The notes: generated by a model from the sequence alone, not told the origin. DNA of 64,000 nucleotides from Mucidula mucida (GCA_015501055.1 JADNYV010000002.1:1288686-1352685), one strand, 5' to 3'; shown: positions 10,422 through 27,145, counted from the first letter of the stretch. Program-made: numbers and translations.

Positions 10422-12132
10422 TCATATTTGAAGCCACATTGACCAGTGTCTGCGCTCCTCATCTGTACCTTCAAAGACCCAGTTGACCTGGCGTATCTCG
10501 CTGAAGCCTTCCTTCTCCTCTGGAGGTTCATAGTTGGCTTTGAACCCGAAAAATGCCAGGTATGGGAGTAGCTCGCGCGATTGCTGATGAAAACGGTCAA
10601 TATCAAGGAGGCGCGGCGGGAACGGGGAAGTACTTCAGTCAACGAGACGGATGGCGGACGATTCAAAGCCCGGTAAAGGTTGTTGTGCCATGCTAATTCT
10701 GCAGAGCCGGTGAAAGAAAAACACCTGAATTTATTCAGCAATCGGAAATATAAACCATCTCGTCACACACCGTGTGGGAACATTATATTGCTTAGCGAGG
10801 TTTATATAGTGTTTGCGTGTCGCAGCATCGCGATTCGTGTTGTCTGGATCGCGCGTCACGGTCATGAAAAATTGAACATTCAAACGCGAACTTTACCTAT
10901 GACAACACTCTTACCCTCTTTGAGCGCTGCCGCTGCTGCATTGATGCACTTTGGTCGTGTCCCGAGAGTATCTTGATTTATATGGACATACCCAGAGGGA
11001 GCGAAATGCTTGCGGTAGAAGGAAGATTTTCCCAAGCAAGGATAACCGACAAAGACAACAACCTCTTGACGCGGCGGATCCGGTAGCAGTGGTGTCGATG
11101 TTGGCAAAAGGCGCGGCACTACCTAATGGTAAGCGCATATACACGATGTATAAGGTTCTTACAAGTTGGGAGACTTGATACGTTGAATCCGTCGAGGACG
11201 TAGGCGGTGTGTGCAGGGAGGCCGAGGAAATATTCCTGTGTTCATTATAAAATGCTGAATGTAGGAGACTTTAATTGATACCTCAGGCGTATAGAAAGGA
11301 AGCTCGAGGTTTAGAGCCCATTTCCGGTCTGTTGAAGCAAAGTCCTTGTCCTTGGGACCGTATCTTCGTCCAGCCGCGTCACCGACAAAGAAAGACTGAT
11401 CTTTGTCTGAGAGGTTTCCTTGAGCAAGATAATCCAGCGTGAATTCTAGTCCTCACCGATCATAACGCTTTCGTCTGAAAATATGCGCTCGAGTTGGTTC
11501 CACATGCCTGGATTTGGTTTCCGAAATTCATCTTTACCCGTTGCAGCAAACAGATAGAAGGGAAGATTTGGGAGCTAGCCTTCAGTAAGACAGGAGTGTG
11601 AGAAGCTTGGAGATATCATACTGCAGCTGAAAAGGTTTGTATTTTCTGTTTCCAGGTCGTGAGAGCAGCTGATTTGAGGGCCTGATTTGATATAATAATG
11701 ATGGAATATCTTCAAGACCGTCAATACCAGACAGCGAGAAGCGAGGATGTTCACCCTTCGTCATGTAGACCTTGAAGCTTTTGTGGGACAGAAGGTCGCC
11801 ACCATTCGAACGTAGGACTACTATCGGCCTTTGTCTTTCCCTTGCCTTTGCCAAAGCTGGATTTGATTAATGTACCATCTAGATCAAAAGCAGCGACCTT
11901 CGGACGCGCGCGAGGAGATAGATTGAGGCCAAGCAAGCAAGAGGCCTTTCTTCCCAAGGATTTTTGCCACATGAACGCGGAATTGGACGCGACAGCTTCT
12001 TTCTCTTTCGAGAAGAATGGATGAACTAGAGAGCTGTCGGTCAGTAACATCCAGCAAGACAGACAACGACGCGCTTTTCTGGATTTTGTTCGCGTCTGGG
12101 GCCTCTGAGTCGGGAGCAGGTCGCTTGCTCAT
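10422..12132 (-). CDS. Polynucleotide kinase 3'-phosphatase (PNKP)
   Basis: PNKP restores 5'-phosphate and 3'-hydroxyl ends at DNA breaks. The HAD phosphatase part has the nucleophile motif FDLDGTLIK and VGDAAGR with the downstream DRKWALNL region. The kinase part has Walker A GYPCLGKS, then GYVHINQDTLG, DNTNRDAATRKHY and CFSFTGSAELAWHNNLYRA. The protein ends NWVFEGTDEERRHWSMWLQI. Last exons: 10843-10771, 10725-10634 and 10583-10422; in all about nine small exons. No FHA domain is present, as usual in fungi. The N-terminus is unresolved: MSKRPAPDSEAPDANK (start 12132) and the HPFFSKEKEA segment are in different frames, joined only by an implausibly short 34-nt intron. A start at 12050 is the alternative. 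Confidence 0.88.
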
Positions 12133-12169
12133 GACGGATCAGACCAAGATATTTTGTGGCTGTGCACCT
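12133..12169. promoter_or_regulatory. Minimal divergent promoter between PNKP and the Nudix gene
   Basis: If the upstream ATGs are used, only 37 bp separate the PNKP and Nudix start codons, so core promoter elements must overlap the two first exons. If the second Nudix ATG (12245) or the inner PNKP ATG (12050) is used, the gap becomes 112-194 bp. No TATA-like element is evident. Confidence 0.4.
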
Positions 12170-13218
12170 ATGCTTAGCCGCAGACTAGCATCATCGTTGA
12201 CGTTGAGGCCGTTAACCGTCCGTCTATCTCACAGACTGTCGACCATGTCACAAACACCAAACGTCGTCTCTTCAACGGAGATGTCGGCTGCTGAGGCAAA
12301 GTCAGTGTGATCTGTGGTCATTGTACATCAGTCTTACCCCTGAACAGGTGGATTACTCTCAAGAAGATTAAATACACCGATGCCAACGGTTCCGAGGTCG
12401 CCTCCTGCATTGTGTACTCTTGAAATCTGGCTAAAGCTTTATAGCGCGTCTGGGAATGCGCAGAGCGCAAGACACGCAAATCTACTGGCGTCGATGGTGA
12501 GTATCGTCTCAACGTCGTGTGAGCACCTATTGATTTCATTCCAGCCGTGGCTATCTTTGCAATGATTAGATCGAAAACAAATGCTTTTCCACTTTCAACT
12601 GTCGTTATCGAACAATATAGGCCACCCATCGATGCCTTTATCATAGGTGTGTATGTCTTCACTCTTTACGATAGTGAACCCCACTCTAACGTTGAATCAG
12701 AACTTCCTGCAGGGCTTATTGACGAAAATGAAACTCCAGAAGAGACGGCTATTCGTGAGTTGGAGGAGGAAACTGTGAGATCCTTTCTTGCGTACAAGAC
12801 GCGACTTGTTGACCTTGTATTTCTAGGGTTATAAGGCGGATCGCGTCGTTGAATCGTCGCCCGTAGTAGTCAGCGATCCTGGTAAGCTTTCGTCTGTACC
12901 TAAACGATTCTAATGGTATGCAGGCATGACGAATGCCAATATGAAGCTTGTCGTGCTAAACGTCACGTTGGAGGACAAACTGGAGACTCCTGAGCCAAAG
13001 TTGGAAGCAGGCGAATTTATCGTGCAACGTGTTGTCGCTCTGGATCAGCTTGATACAGAGTTGAAAGGTTAGTAGGTTAAAGTTTTTTGTACGACTTGTA
13101 CAGTTAACACTATGCAGAATACGCTAAACGAGGATTTGTCGTGGATGCTCGTCTGTCTCATTTTGCGACGGGTTATGAGATGGCAAAACGAGTACAGGCT
13201 GGAGAGTTCAGGCTATAG
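12170..13218 (+). CDS. Nudix hydrolase, ADP-ribose pyrophosphatase (Ysa1/NUDT5 type)
   Basis: This enzyme hydrolyses ADP-ribose and related sugar nucleotides to AMP and ribose-5-phosphate. About eight small exons are predicted; the first is 12170-12300. The Nudix box is complete (GLIDENETPEETAIRELEEETGY, matching GX5EX7REUXEEXGU) and is built across an intron near 12776-12827. Upstream is KWITLKKIKYTD; downstream are SDPGMTNANMKLV and a C-terminal VDARLSHFATGYEMAKR, all typical of the NUDT5 branch. The first ATG gives an Arg/Ser/Leu-rich presequence (MLSRRLASSLTLRPLTVRLS) resembling a mitochondrial signal. A second in-frame ATG at 12245 would give a cytosolic form. It lies head to head with PNKP. 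Confidence 0.9.
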
Positions 13219-13320
13219 AAGTGTATATGTAGTATCGTAATGTGAATTCTGAAGCTGTTGACCATTGTTTGTCGGTATCATTTGTCCCAAAAATTCGCGA
13301 CCATCTGTCCATTCCCGACC

Positions 13321-14598
13321 ATGATTCGCGGTGCCGCTACAGTCGGCAGGCGACGACCAACAGGCAAAGGGAAGGCTCTGTCTTCCCACCTATTGATACC
13401 CAGGCCGCAGGGACTAAGAGCAGATACGCCAAAGTGGACACGGCCGCTACCTTTGGGTGTTCTTCCGGCATATGACGAGGCTTTGAAGCTCATACGTCGC
13501 GACGCTGCCAAGTTGCGAGGCGAGGCCGCTGCTGCAAGAAATGAGATCGACAAGGCGGTCAAAGCGCTCCCCAAGCTTGCTGGAGAAGAGAGGAAGGCGA
13601 AGGAACAAGAGCTCGAAGAGCTCCGCAATAAGCAGAGGATCATAGCCGTGCAAAGCCAGGTCAATTTACCAGAGGTTCGGTGGGCATGTCAACGTGGATT
13701 CTGTGCGTTTCTTGTGCAGGGTGCATGGACAATTGCTCATGTGTTGTAGATGACATGGGAAATGTGGCACACCGGCATCTTCGTGAACAAAAGTGGCGTG
13801 GACAGGGCAAACTGGATCTTTTGGTGAGTACTAGGTACGTATGCTCGCGTGTATTAACCGCTTATTGGGTGATAGATGGAACGAATTCATCAAATGAAAG
13901 TTATCCCGGACGTGCTCCCAGACCTCCGTCCCACCGTGGACGTGACTCTCACTATACGTCCCCGGCCCAGCGTCGACAACTATCGTCCGGTTTCCATTGA
14001 ACCAGGTTCGTTTGTTGCTCCCAAGACGACTCGCAGGCCACCACAGGTCCGGGCGACACCCTTCCACACGGACACGCGCCTGTACACGATGCTTCTTGTA
14101 GACTCGGACGTGCCAGACGAGGTTGAGGAAACATACACGACGTATCTCCACTGGATGTGTCCCAACGTCCCTCTGAACGCGTTCAGTCGTGGCCCGATCA
14201 AGGGTTTGAATACACATACGACCTATGTTCCGCCTCATCCTGCGCAAGGAACAAAGTACCACAGGTACACTCTGTTGTTGCTTCCTCAGCCAGCAATAAG
14301 CGACTACACACTGAACACGGAGGCCGAGGCTGGTTACAAGAAAGTAACGAGCCGCTATCTGGATATTCCGGTCGTTCCCAAAGACCAAAGGAGGGGATTC
14401 AATGTACGGGCGTTTGCCAAGCAATGGGGGCTGAATGGCCGCAATGGTGGAGGTGCGCACATGTGGAGAGAAATCTGGGATTCGTCGGTGGACGCGTTCT
14501 ACAAATCGTTGGGTGAGGTGCCGCCGAGATACGGACCACCGAAACGGTTCGACCCATACGTGGAGATTAAGCAGCGTCAAAAGTATCTTAACGTCTAG
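13321..14598 (+). CDS. MRPL35: Mitochondrial large-subunit ribosomal protein mL38 (PEBP-like)
   Basis: Exons 13321-13702, 13750-13823 and 13876-14598 give 392 aa. The start follows a non-coding stretch and gives an Arg/Lys-rich leader (MIRGAATVGRRRPTGKGK) suited to mitochondrial import. A central coiled-coil segment rich in Ala, Glu and Lys precedes QVNLPEVRW, then MERIHQMKVIPDVLPDL, and then a phosphatidylethanolamine-binding-protein-like fold with LLVDSDVPDE, YLHWM(C)PN and YVPPHPAQGTKYHRYTLLLL. The ligand residues of true PEBPs are only partly kept, as in mL38. Donor choice at 13703 (GTGCGT) keeps the family length of the linker. Confidence 0.88.
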
Positions 14599-14611
14599 TG
14601 TACATTTAATG

Positions 14612-14626
14612 CTAGGGTTAAGGTTA
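14612..14626 (+). promoter_or_regulatory. Telobox-like motif upstream of the CSL gene
   Basis: CTAGGGTTAAGGTTA lies 32 bp before the CSL start codon. It contains one TAGGGTT and one AAGGTT unit, resembling telomere-repeat boxes found in some fungal and plant promoters. A second, similar box lies before the gene at 25698. Confidence 0.3.
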
Positions 14627-14657
14627 TATTGGGGTCCTTGCAAGTGACTGGGGGGCT

Positions 14658-16665
14658 ATGCCGGGCTTTGGCAAAATGATCAAGTCTTCCCACGCCCAGC
14701 GTGGATCTTCTCCCACGCCCGTTATGAGCAGCGACATCTTTCTCGACACCCTCCATCCCCCCTTCATGGACCCGGCCATTCTCAATCCTGCAGAGCCGCC
14801 GCCGCCTGACCCTGCGCCCAACGACGAGCCCGACGTCGAGAAAGAGCCTGCGTCGTCGTCGGGAAAGCGCAAACTTGACGACGATGAGGCGCCTGACCCG
14901 CATTCCAAGATTCGTCGTATTGTACGCGACCATGTCTCCCACGACCCGTCGCGCGTTATGCCAATGACCACCATCATTTGTCTTCACGCTGCCGTCGCCC
15001 AGAAGAGCTATGGCAACGAGAAACGCTTTCTTTGTCCACCACCAGTCGTCCATATCGAAGGCCCAGTCTGGCAGATGCGCTCTCAGCACTTATCCATGGC
15101 CGTCGTTTCTGAAACTGGGGAGCGCTCTTTTGAGCAAAAGGCCCCTCTTGATAACAATATGACCTCCAGCTTCAAGTTTCTGCACGTCACAGGCTCAGCA
15201 AAGGCGAAAAGCTTCCAGCTCTCGCTGGACATTGCCGAACCACTTTCTCCATCCCATACACCCGACGCGGACACTCCGCCAGGTCGTGTCTGGGCTAGCT
15301 TTGACTCGGCTCCTGTCACTATAATCTCCAAGCCGTCAAAGAAGACGGCCAAAACACGCAACATCTCTTCGTGTATTCTTGCCGGTGGCCCCGTGTCTCT
15401 CTTCAATCGCATCAACTCGCAGACTGTACGCACAAAATATATGACTATTGATCACACTCAATTGTGTGCATCCAATCTTGCTTGGTCTGCTTTCAATGTC
15501 AATGTTGTTCGTCGAGGCGCATCAGATCCCAACACCCCGCACGCTGGTGGTACGTGTCATGTGATGCGAACTTTGCGATTCTCACCCTCCCTATTTTTCC
15601 CACAGGCGCACCAACACCCGTCACATACGGTAGCGAGATCGTCCTCAGCGACACTCATTCTGGCATCACCACTACCCCTCTTATCATCCGCAAGGTAGAC
15701 AAGGGCAAGGTGTCGCTCGATGATGGTGGACCTGTCAGCCAGATGCAGAAGGTTGCCCTCCAGCGTGTGAACGCTGATGGCTCACGGCATTACCTCTCGG
15801 CCGCTGGTCCGATTTCTGGAACGCCGGGAATAATACCCTCTAACCAGCCTGGGATGGCTTCCCAGGCGGGTACACACCCGCTTCTCTTCCAGGCCGCTCG
15901 AATTCGAGATGAGGTCAAGGAGGGCATTCATATTCTCTCTGACGAGGTTGATGACTACCTATGTTGGACCATTGTTGGCATCTGCAAGTCTTCTTCATCC
16001 CCAAAGTCTTGGTCACCCGACTAACGATATCTTTAGCTAAATTTCAGTATACCTTCTTCGATGCCTTTGGTCATAACAATACAATCCCTGAAGTCCCTAT
16101 CACTCCCTTCCCAACTCTTTTCACTGCGCCTGTCTACCGACAAGACAAGAACACTGTTGAACTGACGGTTTCCAATTTCTTCTACGAGGATCCGAAAACA
16201 CATCAGCAGGTTCCGTTGGATGTCTATCTAGGAAATCTGGGTCCCTTACGACACCGTGTATATCAGCCTAGTCCGCCTGGCGTATTGACTTCGGTTGGAT
16301 TTCTTCCAGGCGCGACGCCTGTCAGTGCAGATGGCATGGGTGGGCAGGCGGTCCTGGATACTACTCCGAGATATATGCCGCCACAAGGTGTCGTGATGCA
16401 TACGATTGTTATGGTGGAGATGCCACCACTGGGAGATGTGTTGAAAGCGCTGGAAGAGGATGCGCTCGAACCTACCGCCGAGGCACCTGCTGGGCGAAGT
16501 CTTCCTTTGCTCTTCATACGCGCTTGCGACGGCGTTGGTTATCACTCTGGGAGGACCATCACTTGCGACAATGTATTTGCTGGCTTGACGCCCGATGGAG
16601 CTGTTGATACCGGTTGGCTGGAAGGTGGCATGGCTAACCATGGTTGGACACTTAGGGTTATGTAG
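14658..16665 (+). CDS. CSL-family transcription factor (RBP-J/Su(H)/Cbf11-like)
   Basis: CSL proteins bind GTGGGAA-type sites; in fungi they act without Notch, in cell-cycle, adhesion and lipid genes of fission yeast. Exons 14658-15549, 15606-15983 and 16037-16665 give 632 aa. After a Pro/Glu-rich N-terminus comes the Rel-homology DNA-binding region with QKSYGNEKRFLCPPPVV, then the ISKPSKKT linker and LFNRINSQTVRTKYM. The beta-trefoil domain contains LIIRKVDKGKVSLDDGGPVSQM and WTIVGISKFQYTFFD, and a C-terminal Ig-like domain follows. Intron 15984-16036 uses a GC donor (T|GCAAGT); the resulting WTIV...YTFF spacing equals that of animal CSL proteins. The telobox-like motif sits 32 bp upstream. 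Confidence 0.93.
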
Positions 16666-16816
16666 GGGGGCTCGATATCTGCATCTTTTCTTGTTTTCGC
16701 TATGCTCTCAGTGTACAATATTAAGTAACTTAAGCCTGTTGTAGCTTTGAACGGAATGTTTAGTGTGATCTTGTTCGGTATGTTGGCCTCAATACAAAGC
16801 GATACAACAAGCTAGT

Positions 16817-17955
16817 CTAATCTTCAATGTGCATGGGCCCATAGGGTTCTGCTTTGAAGTAGGAGTCATCGAAATGATGCATTCGTACAAAGCCATCCTC
16901 CCCGCCTGATGCGTATCCCGTGCCAGCTGGGTGTATGGCGATACTAACAGCGTTGAGGTTGACAAACAAGATAACAAGTAAGAGAACATACGTGTTAATA
17001 GGTCCAAAGTGTCCCTTGACCCGACCAACCTCTTCTTCAAAGACCTTGTGCCAAAATCGCGTCTCAAATTTGCCCTGACGTAACGAAGTTGTAGTAACGT
17101 TCATGGCGTCCTGTCCGCCACCTAGTAGGACGTAAGGTTTATTGGGGGCGAGCGCTGCACTGTTCAACGGTGTTTCTGTAGTGTAAGTCTTGATGACCAT
17201 CAAAGTTTTGGTGTCGTGTATCCGCGCAGATTTGTCTTTACTGCTGGTAATGCAGTATGTACGGTCTTTGCTCAGCTGCAAATCGTTGACGACGTCTCCA
17301 TGAGCGCGCTCGTTGTTTTCAATCTCTTCGCCGGTTTTGACGTTGAACAAGGCAACTTTGCCGGATTCGTGACCAGTGATAATGATATTGGGGACGAGGG
17401 TGAATGCACAGACGGTTGCTTTGGATCCGATGGGATTGAACATGTGCGTAGGTTCTTTTGATTCTGGAAGAACAGTAAGATAAAAATCGACGCGCGGAAG
17501 GCAACATACGTTTTGTGCCATCCTCGCGGTTGATGTCAAAGACGCGAATGGCGCATTGGTATCCCATGCGTTGTTCAGTGATGCAGACTACCTGCTTGTC
17601 ATCGTCGCTAAAAGCTACTCGCTTGACAGCTGTCGGGAACTCCCAAGTGTAAAGACATTTTCCGGATTCCACTGCCCAAAGCCGTAATGTGTTGTCGGCT
17701 GCGCCTGATATCATGTATTTTGACTCTGCTACAGAAGAGTTTAGTAGAGTAGAATGGAAGAGTAGGAAAACATACAATCGACATCGACAGTCCATACCGT
17801 GCCGTTGTTGCCCTCGTATGTACCGAGACGTTCACCGTTGTGAGAGTACCAGACGTTGATAACGTTGTCTTTTGAGCAGGAGAATAAGAGATCCCCGTCT
17901 GCGTTGAACTTGATTTGAGTCAGAGACCGTTCATGGCCTACGATGGAGTGAGATC
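16817..17955 (-). CDS. TIF34: Translation initiation factor eIF3 subunit i (WD40)
   Basis: eIF3i is a seven-bladed WD40 protein that docks on eIF3b. The supported exons start at 17955 with [18 protein letters not shown]. They continue through [125 protein letters not shown] and a final [26 protein letters not shown]. At least four introns are visible; the last is about 16945-16992. The first few codons with the ATG lie upstream (up to about 18100), but no ATG joined by a convincing intron was found. The gene is divergent from PRP16, with at most about 190 bp between coding regions. Confidence 0.9.
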
Positions 17956-18141
17956 CTGCAACAAAAGATGAAGAGTAGTATGTGGACCTTGCAGAAGGAT
18001 TGGTCTCTGTTGGATCGCGTGAGTAACAGATAGACGGAGCAGCCAGGAGAGCTTGCCATTTCGTTTTCAATGAAGGAGGAGAGGAACCGAAATTATTTTG
18101 CTTACGTGAGCACTTGTCCTTGATTCTTGCGACCACCACCG

Positions 18142-22611
<4,470 letters not shown>

Positions 22612-22919
22612 TAGTTACGGACATGGTGTATAATTTATTCCACTGTCCAGTCAACCATTTCCTGTAGTATGCACGCGTCAACGAGTGAGCCCCGGCATAT
22701 ACTGGACTGGAAGGAAGGCCAGAAAAACATGCAATTTGAAGTTATACGTCGGGTGCCGATTCGGCAGAGGTGGGGAGCGTGGGAAGCTATAATCCCTGCT
22801 CTTTGGTTGGTTGGTCACTGTCCTGAACAACGACAACGCTGGTTTCCCTTGTGTTCGCTGTCGGGCGCACGGTTCCCATTTTCCCGTTGACACTGTCATA
22901 ATATTCACTTGTACTCGCC
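22612..22919. other. Intergenic region between PRP16 and the complex I gene
   Basis: A 308-bp gap with no coding signal. It holds the PRP16 3' UTR and the promoter of the downstream gene on the same strand. Confidence 0.4.
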
Positions 22920-25559
22920 ATGTTGCGTATCGTGTCAACGGTGTCGCGACCTACGTCGGCGGGGCTACTCGGAATGGTGGTGGGGTCTTCACAGCCCAGT
23001 ACTAGTACGTCCTGTCTCCTCATTGCTCCACAAAATTCAACAGAAAATACCCAGATCGACGGGGCTTGTCTTCTACGTCGTCTCGGCAGGCCGACATAAC
23101 ATTAACGGTGGACGGAAAGGAAGTGACCGTACCACAAGGTATACTTTACGGATAATCCTAGGCTTCGTCGCTCACAATGCTCGTAGGGTCTGCCTTGATT
23201 CAGGCCTGTGAGGCGGCTGGATCTCCCATTCCACGGTGCGCGTTCTTCGTCTAGCACCTGGCTTGACTTGATGTTTCATAGGTTCTGCTACCATGACCGT
23301 CTCGCTATTGCAGGAAACTGTCGTATGTGTCTGGTCGAAGTCGAACGCTCTCCGAAACCTGTTGCATCATGGTGAATACTGTTCTATCATCCGTGAACAG
23401 ACAAGTCATCTTTTCCAGTGCGATGCCAGCAATGCCGGGGGCCAAGGTTTTCACAAATACACCTCTTGTACACGAAGCACGGTTAGTTTCTACTTGGCTC
23501 TCCTACTATCCTGTTTACGCTCCAACAGAGAAGGCGTGATGGAATTCCTTCTCTCCAACCATCCACTGGACTGCCCCATCTGTGACCAAGGTGGCGAGTG
23601 TGACCTCCAAGACCAATCTATGCGCTATGGTTCAGACCGCACTCGGTTCCACGAAATTACAGGCAAACGTGCCGTGGAGAACAAGGATCTTGGACCTCTG
23701 GTTAAAACCTCTATGAACCGCTGCATTCAGTGTACGCGTTGCGTGCGATTCGCAAACGAAGTTGCAGGTGTTGAAGAGTTGGGAACTACAGGACGAGGGA
23801 ACGACATGCAGATTGGAATGTATGTCGAGAAAACGATGGACTCCGAGTTGTCAGGGAACATTATCGACCTTTGTCCCGTCGGTGCTCTCACAAGCAAACC
23901 CTACGCATTCACCGCACGTCCATGGGAGTTGAAGAACACCGAGTCTATCGATGTTTTGGATGCTGTTGGTTCGAACATTCGCGTCGACTCTCGTGGCGTC
24001 CAAGTTATGCGTATCCAACCCAAGACGAACGACGACGTGAACGAGGAGTGGATCAACGATAAAACGCGCTATGCGTACGATGGATTGAAGTTCCAACGTC
24101 TAACAACACCTTTGGTCAAGGGTGGGGATCGCTTTGTTCAGGCTACTTGGGAGGAGGCGTTGACAGCTATTTCGAATGGTTTGGCGGCTTCTGGAGCAAC
24201 AGACGACCAAATACAGGGCGTCGTTGGTCATCTCGCGGATACGGAATCGATAGTGGCGTTAAAAGATCTCGTCAACAAGCTGGGCTCGGATAACCTCGTG
24301 CTGGACCAAGTCGGTGGCACCTCGCCGCCAGTGCACGGAGTTGACGTCCGGTCTAATTATCTCTTCAATTCCACCATTCCTGGCGTGGAGGAGGCCGATG
24401 TTATTCTACTTGTTGGCACCAATCCCCGTCACGAAGCAGCCGTGCTCAATTCGCGGATACGGAAGAGCTGGCTACATTCCGGTTTGGAAATTGGCTTGAT
24501 TGGGGAGCGTGCAGACACGACATACAGCTATGAATATCTTGGTGCCGATGCTAAAGCACTGGCGACTTTTGTATCCGGAAAGACCGCATTCGCCAAGAAG
24601 TTTGCTGCAGCCAAAAAGCCTCTAATCATTGTCGGTAGTTCCCTGGTAGAGCATCCTGACGGCGCGGCGGCTTACAACACTTTGACACGATTCGTTGAAT
24701 TGAACAAGAAGACCTTGCTCACGCCGGAATGGAATGGTTTCAGTGTCTTGCAACGAGTCTGTCGATTTTCTTTGTACTTTCCATTGCATCTCATCTTGTC
24801 TACTAGGTGGCCTCTCGGTCTGCAGCATACGATATTGGATTTGTGCCTTCGAAGAAAGCGTCAACAACCAAACCCAAGTTCATCTACTTACTTGGGGCTG
24901 ACGAGGTTGATCCCAAATCGATACCCGCGGATGCGTTCGTTGTCTACCAAGGCCATCATGGAGATTTAGGTGCCCAGCTGGCTGATGTTTGTTTACCATC
25001 CGCTGCATACACCGAAAAATCGTCCACCTGGGTCAATACTGAAGGTCGCTCACAACTTGGACGTGCCGCTGTTCCCGCACCGGGTGCGGCGCGTGAAGAC
25101 TGGAAGATTTTGAGGTCTGTATATCTTTCCCTGTCATGGTTTATTATAGCCCACTTATAACGTTCTTCGCAGGGCTCTCTCTGAAATTCTTGGCACGCCT
25201 CTACCTTACGACGATGTCTTGACACTGCGAGACCGGATGTGGGAGATCTCACCGACCTTGGTGCGGTACGACGTTACTGAGCCGACATCATTGGAGGTTG
25301 CGAGTGCTGGGCTAGTAACCCTCGCTGCGCAGACGAAGACAGCCAAGATATCTGGCGCACCTTTCACTCGTCCGATACAGAACTTCTACCAAACTGATGT
25401 CATTTCTCGAAAGTACGATTTCCATTCTCCCTTGTGGCACCACTTGCTAACGCCGCTCAAAGTTCTGTCACCATGGCGCAATGTACACGAGCGTTTGTAA
25501 AGGGGGAAAACTATGGCTTTAGCGAAACTGGCCAAGCATCAGCAGCAGCATTTGCATAG
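22920..25559 (+). CDS. Respiratory complex I 75-kDa subunit (NDUFS1 / NUAM)
   Basis: This is the iron-sulfur subunit of NADH:ubiquinone oxidoreductase in the mitochondrial matrix arm. It starts with a presequence ([18 protein letters not shown]). The N-terminal 2Fe-2S domain has [21 protein letters not shown]. The 4Fe-4S ligands are present in [20 protein letters not shown] and [11 protein letters not shown], and [17 protein letters not shown] follows. A molybdopterin-oxidoreductase-like domain lacking the cofactor makes up the rest. About eight introns are inferred; the last (about 25411-25461) precedes a short tail. The stop at 25557-25559 follows an Ala-rich end. Confidence 0.95.
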
Positions 25560-25656
25560 AGTAAATTAATTGGGAATACTATAGCATTGTTCAATCCCGC
25601 AATCAACATGTTATTTTCGACCTGCATCAACAGCGTTTCTCGTGTGAATTTTTAGT

Positions 25657-25670
25657 AAACCCTAACCTTA
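25657..25670 (+). promoter_or_regulatory. Telobox-like motif upstream of the Nup37-like gene
   Basis: AAACCCTAACCTTA lies 27 bp before the start codon at 25698. It carries one AACCCTA and one AACCTTA unit, the same two units found (opposite strand) before the CSL gene. Confidence 0.3.
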
Positions 25671-25697
25671 CGTGTCTCTTCGCGCGTCGCGTCCATC

Positions 25698-27015
25698 ATG
25701 GACCTCAAATACAACCACCAGACGATCATCTACGTTGTCAACTCGTGCCACAACGACGATGCTACCGACCTCGTTGCTCTCGGTGGCGAGCATTCTGTCG
25801 AGGTTATCGAGGTTTCCGACGAATCCTGCAGGTCGTTGGCTACTTTTCACATAGGCAGTCGGATAACCGCCATAGCTTGGTCCCCAAAGACTATTTCGCC
25901 ATCCCATAGCGACAATTGGATTCTCGAGTACGTGCTGTCGCCAAAGTGCTAACCAACGGCAAAAGCTGACAGACGAACAGACTTGCAGTCGCAAGCGCAG
26001 ATTACGGCCTGCACCTTCTCACCAGGGCCCCCGATGACGAACAGCTGCCATTCCATTTTGGTGGTGGCCTGAGTGGCCATCACGGAAAAATCACCGATAT
26101 TACCTTCTGCGGTGGTCGAGGACCCGAGGCAGCGCGATATGTCGCCACAGTATCTGGTTAGTGAGCCGGCTGTCAATGTCCTGACTATTATAACACAACT
26201 CGGCGTTCCAGATGACAAAATGCTCATGGTCTGGGATCTCTATCCGCCCAGCGACGAGTCCATTGAGACCGACAATCTATCCCCGCCTCCCAGGCCACAG
26301 CCGACGGCATATGCCATCCCATTTCCCCACCCGCTGACGTCCATCAATTCCCATCCGACGTCCAGCAAAGAGTTTCTCGTGTCTGATTGCCGCGGCTCCC
26401 TCTTCCTGACGGACTGGCGCTCAGATCCAGACGACCCGGAACAAGGCCCTTGGCACCATCTCGTCGAACTCGTAGAACCGTACGCGCTAGCGGAGGCTTC
26501 TCGTGAGCGTGCCACTCAATGTTGCGGCTCTGTCGCTTGGCAAAGAGAGTCCGCCGACGTGTAAGAGAGTTCTCTATAAATACATTCACCACCACGCTGA
26601 TCTGTCTGTCTGCAGCATTGGCGCTGTCTACGGATCCAAATTTTCCATATGGGATATCTCAAAACTTCAAGGTGGCAAGCCATATATTTCCGGCAATAGC
26701 TTCGTCGAAGGCGGTCATAGATTCAGGTAAGCTTTACGCGTTTTAATTAATGTCTTTTTACGAAGCCTTGCTGTGTTAAGATGGTGTTACACTTACCCCG
26801 AATACTTCGCGATATCAACCCAATCGCCGTCCAAAGGCGCCGTTGTACACGTGCATAACGTCAACTACGTTCACTCTCAACCATCGGTTTTCCCTGTTGC
26901 CCCACGTCCTCATCTCATACGCGACTTTGACTTTGTTTCTGTGCCCGGTATACCTAGATTAGCTGTATCGTATGCGCGGACGGTATCAATCTTCCGTATC
27001 GGCGTCGATTCTTAG
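25698..27015 (+). CDS. WD40 protein, probable nucleoporin Nup37
   Basis: Five or six exons encode a protein of roughly 390 aa with degenerate WD40 blades: AIAWSPKT, LAVASADYGLHLLTRAP, HHGKITDITFCGG...ARYVATVS, DDKMLMVWDLYPP, a blade with FLVSDCRGSLFLTDWR, IGAVYGSKFSIWDISK and a final LAVSYARTVSIFRIG. Layout and length resemble Nup37 of the nuclear pore Y-complex; this is recognition by overall pattern, not by a unique motif. Another small WD40 protein is possible. The start MDLKYNHQ is the first ATG after a 138-bp gap. The 3' UTR contains a short (TA)n run near 27030. Confidence 0.6.
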
Positions 27016-27145
27016 GTGTTGTGGCTAACATATATATATATATGTATACCAAAAAGTTGAATTGAATAGTGGACTGCAAGTAAAGCGGGATTACAAGATA
27101 CAACAAGATTCGTGACAAGATATTAACCGCAGGTACCAGACAAAA

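Noticed and set aside
13831..14643. Long 270-codon minus-strand frame
   Set aside because: It is antisense to the conserved mL38 exon and has no family features.
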